From the NCBI GenBank assembly GCA_012518325.1, contig JAAYSR010000275.1, positions 1 through 14,896 of the forward strand: a DNA stretch of 14,896 nt, read 5' to 3'. The notes below the pieces were generated by a model. It was not told the DNA's origin. It ran no database searches and saw nothing but the letters and a program-made list of their open reading frames with translations. Of the stretch, positions 14,199 to 14,896 are shown piece by piece. A program made the translations under genes and the position numbers. Every line of letters begins with the position of its first letter. Position 1 is the first letter of the stretch. Source of the stretch: Bacillota bacterium. GTDB taxonomy: Bacteria; Bacillota; Limnochordia; Darwinibacteriales; Darwinibacteriaceae.

Positions 14199-14231
14199 GT
14201 TTTAGGGACCAAAGGCTGGCCCTACCCTCCT
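14199..14231 (-). promoter_or_regulatory. Hairpin-bridged ribosome binding site of nusG
   Basis: The Shine-Dalgarno AGGAGGG (14231-14225) forms the end of the secE coding region and lies about 27 nt from the nusG ATG. TAGGGCCA (14224-14217) and TGG-T-CCCTA (14211-14203) form an 8-bp stem with one bulged T and a 5-nt loop directly between them. If the stem forms, only about five unpaired bases separate the Shine-Dalgarno from the ATG. The secE stop codon is the first three bases of the stem. The geometry is seen; its use in vivo is inferred. Confidence 0.55.
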
Positions 14232-14452
14232 ATTCGAGCTAACAGGTTCAAAATCCAAGTTATGATCACATCGACGACGCTCGTAAACAGCGCAACAATA
14301 ACGACAGTGACAATAACTACGATGGTATAGGTAATGAGCTCTTTTCGGTTTGGCCATGAGACTTTGCGCATCTCCGAGCGCACTTCACGTATGAACTTGG
14401 TAAGTTTATTCCATAAAGCGGGCTTACTTGGCGCTGTTGCCACATTCTTCAC
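14222..14452 (-). CDS. secE: Preprotein translocase subunit SecE
   Basis: SecE is the small essential subunit that clamps SecY in the protein-conducting channel of the cytoplasmic membrane. The product is up to 76 residues. It carries the SecE signature FIREVRSEMRKVSWPNRKEL (about 20-39), an amphipathic segment on the cytoplasmic face, followed by one hydrophobic membrane span (about 40-70). The single-span form is typical of Gram-positives. The start is uncertain. GTG 14452 gives the longest form, but AGAAGGA (14460-14454) ends only one base before it; GTG 14443 (fourth codon, protein starting MATAPSKP) has a spacing of about ten bases and may be the real start. The gene lies between rpmG and nusG, its almost universal position. 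Confidence 0.93.
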   Translation of the reverse strand: MKNVATAPSKPALWNKLTKFIREVRSEMRKVSWPNRKELITYTIVVIVTVVIVALFTSVVDVIITWILNLLARIGG

Positions 14453-14464
14453 ATCCTTCTGACC

Positions 14465-14614
14465 CTACCTAGTTTCTCTATGAGGGGTATGGGTTTTGCA
14501 AGTCTTGCAGTACTTCCTCATCTCAATGCGATCCGGATCATTTTTCTTGTTCTTATTAGTACGGTAATTCCTGTTCTTGCATTCCGTACATTCTAACGTG
14601 ATACCGACACGCAC
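14465..14614 (-). CDS. rpmG: 50S ribosomal protein L33 (zinc-ribbon, four-cysteine form)
   Basis: L33 is a small protein of the 50S subunit near the E site. The 49-residue product, beginning MRVGITLECTECKNRNYRTN, starts at GTG 14614-14612 behind GGAGGT with eight-base spacing. It keeps two CxxC pairs (C9/C12 and C36/C39), so it is the zinc-binding C+ form. Many bacteria keep a second, cysteine-free paralogue for zinc starvation; none lies here. It is the first gene after the promoter at 14649-14677 and is followed by secE after 12 nt (or 21 nt, if the shorter secE start is used). This tuf-rpmG-secE-nusG order is common in Clostridia. Confidence 0.95.
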   Translation of the reverse strand: MRVGITLECTECKNRNYRTNKNKKNDPDRIEMRKYCKTCKTHTPHRETR

Positions 14615-14648
14615 AGCAGCCACCTCCAGACAGTCAAAATACCTTTAG

Positions 14649-14677
14649 AACGTAACACATTTTCGAAAGGGTGTCAA
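14649..14677 (-). promoter_or_regulatory. Sigma-A-type promoter for rpmG-secE-nusG-rplKA
   Basis: The -35 box TTGACA (14677-14672) is a perfect consensus. The 17-nt spacer ends in TGT, the TG of an extended -10. The -10 box TACGTT (14654-14649) matches only three of six bases, so promoter strength would rest on the -35 and TG elements. It lies between the tuf terminator and rpmG, with a leader of about 30 nt, and is the only promoter candidate for this unit. Confidence 0.7.
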
Positions 14678-14705
14678 TACCCCGCCATCAGCGTCGTTCC
14701 ACAGG

Positions 14706-14727
14706 AAAAGGGGGATGGATCCCCCTT
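14706..14727 (-). terminator. Intrinsic terminator after the upstream tuf gene
   Basis: On the transcribed strand AAGGGGGAT and ATCCCCCTT (14727-14719 with 14716-14708) form a perfect inverted repeat, in practice an 8-bp stem with a TCCA loop. TTTT (14709-14706) overlaps its end and is followed by CC. It lies 42 nt after the tuf stop codon and 29 nt before the -35 box of the rpmG promoter, so it separates the two transcription units. Confidence 0.85.
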
Positions 14728-14769
14728 CTAGTTCAATACATCCAGCGAAGTTCGCCTTTGACGTCCCGT

Positions 14770-14896
14770 TTAGCCAAGAATCTTGGTTACAACGCCGGCG
14801 CCTACAGTGCGGCCGCCTTCACGAATCGCAAAGCGCAGTCCTTCTTCCATGGCGATTGGAGTGATCAGTTCAGCGCTCAGGTTGGTGTTGTCGCCG
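14770..14896 (-). CDS. tuf: Elongation factor Tu, C-terminal part (second copy, cut by window edge)
   Basis: The last 41 codons and the TAA stop of a tuf gene are present. The encoded end includes LITPIAMEEGLRFAIREGGR and closes TVGAGVVTKILG, the well-known C terminus of EF-Tu domain III. It lies upstream of rpmG and is followed by its own terminator. The other tuf fragment, at positions 1-124, covers only the N terminus, so the two cannot be compared directly. Carrying two tuf genes around this cluster is known in several clostridia, usually with near-identical copies kept alike by gene conversion. Exactly 127 nt of the gene, stop included, fall inside the window. Confidence 0.96.
   Translation of the reverse strand, partial: GDNTNLSAELITPIAMEEGLRFAIREGGRTVGAGVVTKILG

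Noticed and set aside
1..14896. A novel accessory system, mobile element, CRISPR array, or tRNA/rRNA gene
   Set aside because: Every long stretch is accounted for by conserved housekeeping genes in their usual order; gaps are short and hold promoters, leaders and hairpins. No direct-repeat arrays, transposase genes, or tRNA-like cloverleaf were seen by eye.

Overview
This window is a core housekeeping locus, read entirely from the minus strand. It is the classical rpmG-secE-nusG-rplKAJL-rpoBC cluster followed by the str operon (L7Ae-like protein, rpsL, rpsG, fusA, tuf). Gene order, the split RpoB/RpoC subunits, an L7Ae/YbxF-type gene between rpoC and rpsL, a four-cysteine L33, strong AAGGAGG-type ribosome binding sites and many GTG/TTG starts all point to a low-to-mid GC Gram-positive of the Firmicutes, most likely a clostridial (Peptococcaceae-like) lineage. 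The genus cannot be fixed from this sequence.

Layout in transcription order, from high to low coordinates: the 3' end of one tuf gene (14896-14770) and its terminator; a promoter; rpmG, secE, nusG, rplK and rplA; a second promoter and a long L10-type leader with an attenuator; rplJ and rplL; a terminator-like hairpin; a third promoter and leader; rpoB and rpoC; a fourth promoter with a hairpin at the predicted mRNA 5' end; the L7Ae-like gene, rpsL, rpsG and fusA; then the first 41 codons of a second tuf gene, cut by the window edge. Together these encode translation elongation factors, ribosomal proteins of the GTPase stalk, L1 stalk and decoding centre, the catalytic core of RNA polymerase, its elongation factor NusG, and the SecE translocase subunit.

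The proteins look intact and conventional, and I see no mobile element, defence system, CRISPR array, tRNA or rRNA. The interest lies in the non-coding parts. (1) Two near-identical RNA elements, one before rplK and one before rplA, share a fold with a compensatory base change and resemble the L1-binding region of 23S rRNA. (2) There is a complete L10 leader with terminator and a possible antiterminator. (3) Four internal promoters all share a 17-nt spacer and a TG extended -10. (4) A hairpin may bridge a distant Shine-Dalgarno to the nusG start. (5) rpoB and rpoC both start at TTG in matching contexts. (6) Both window ends lie about 127 nt inside tuf, which suggests an assembly break at identical tuf copies.
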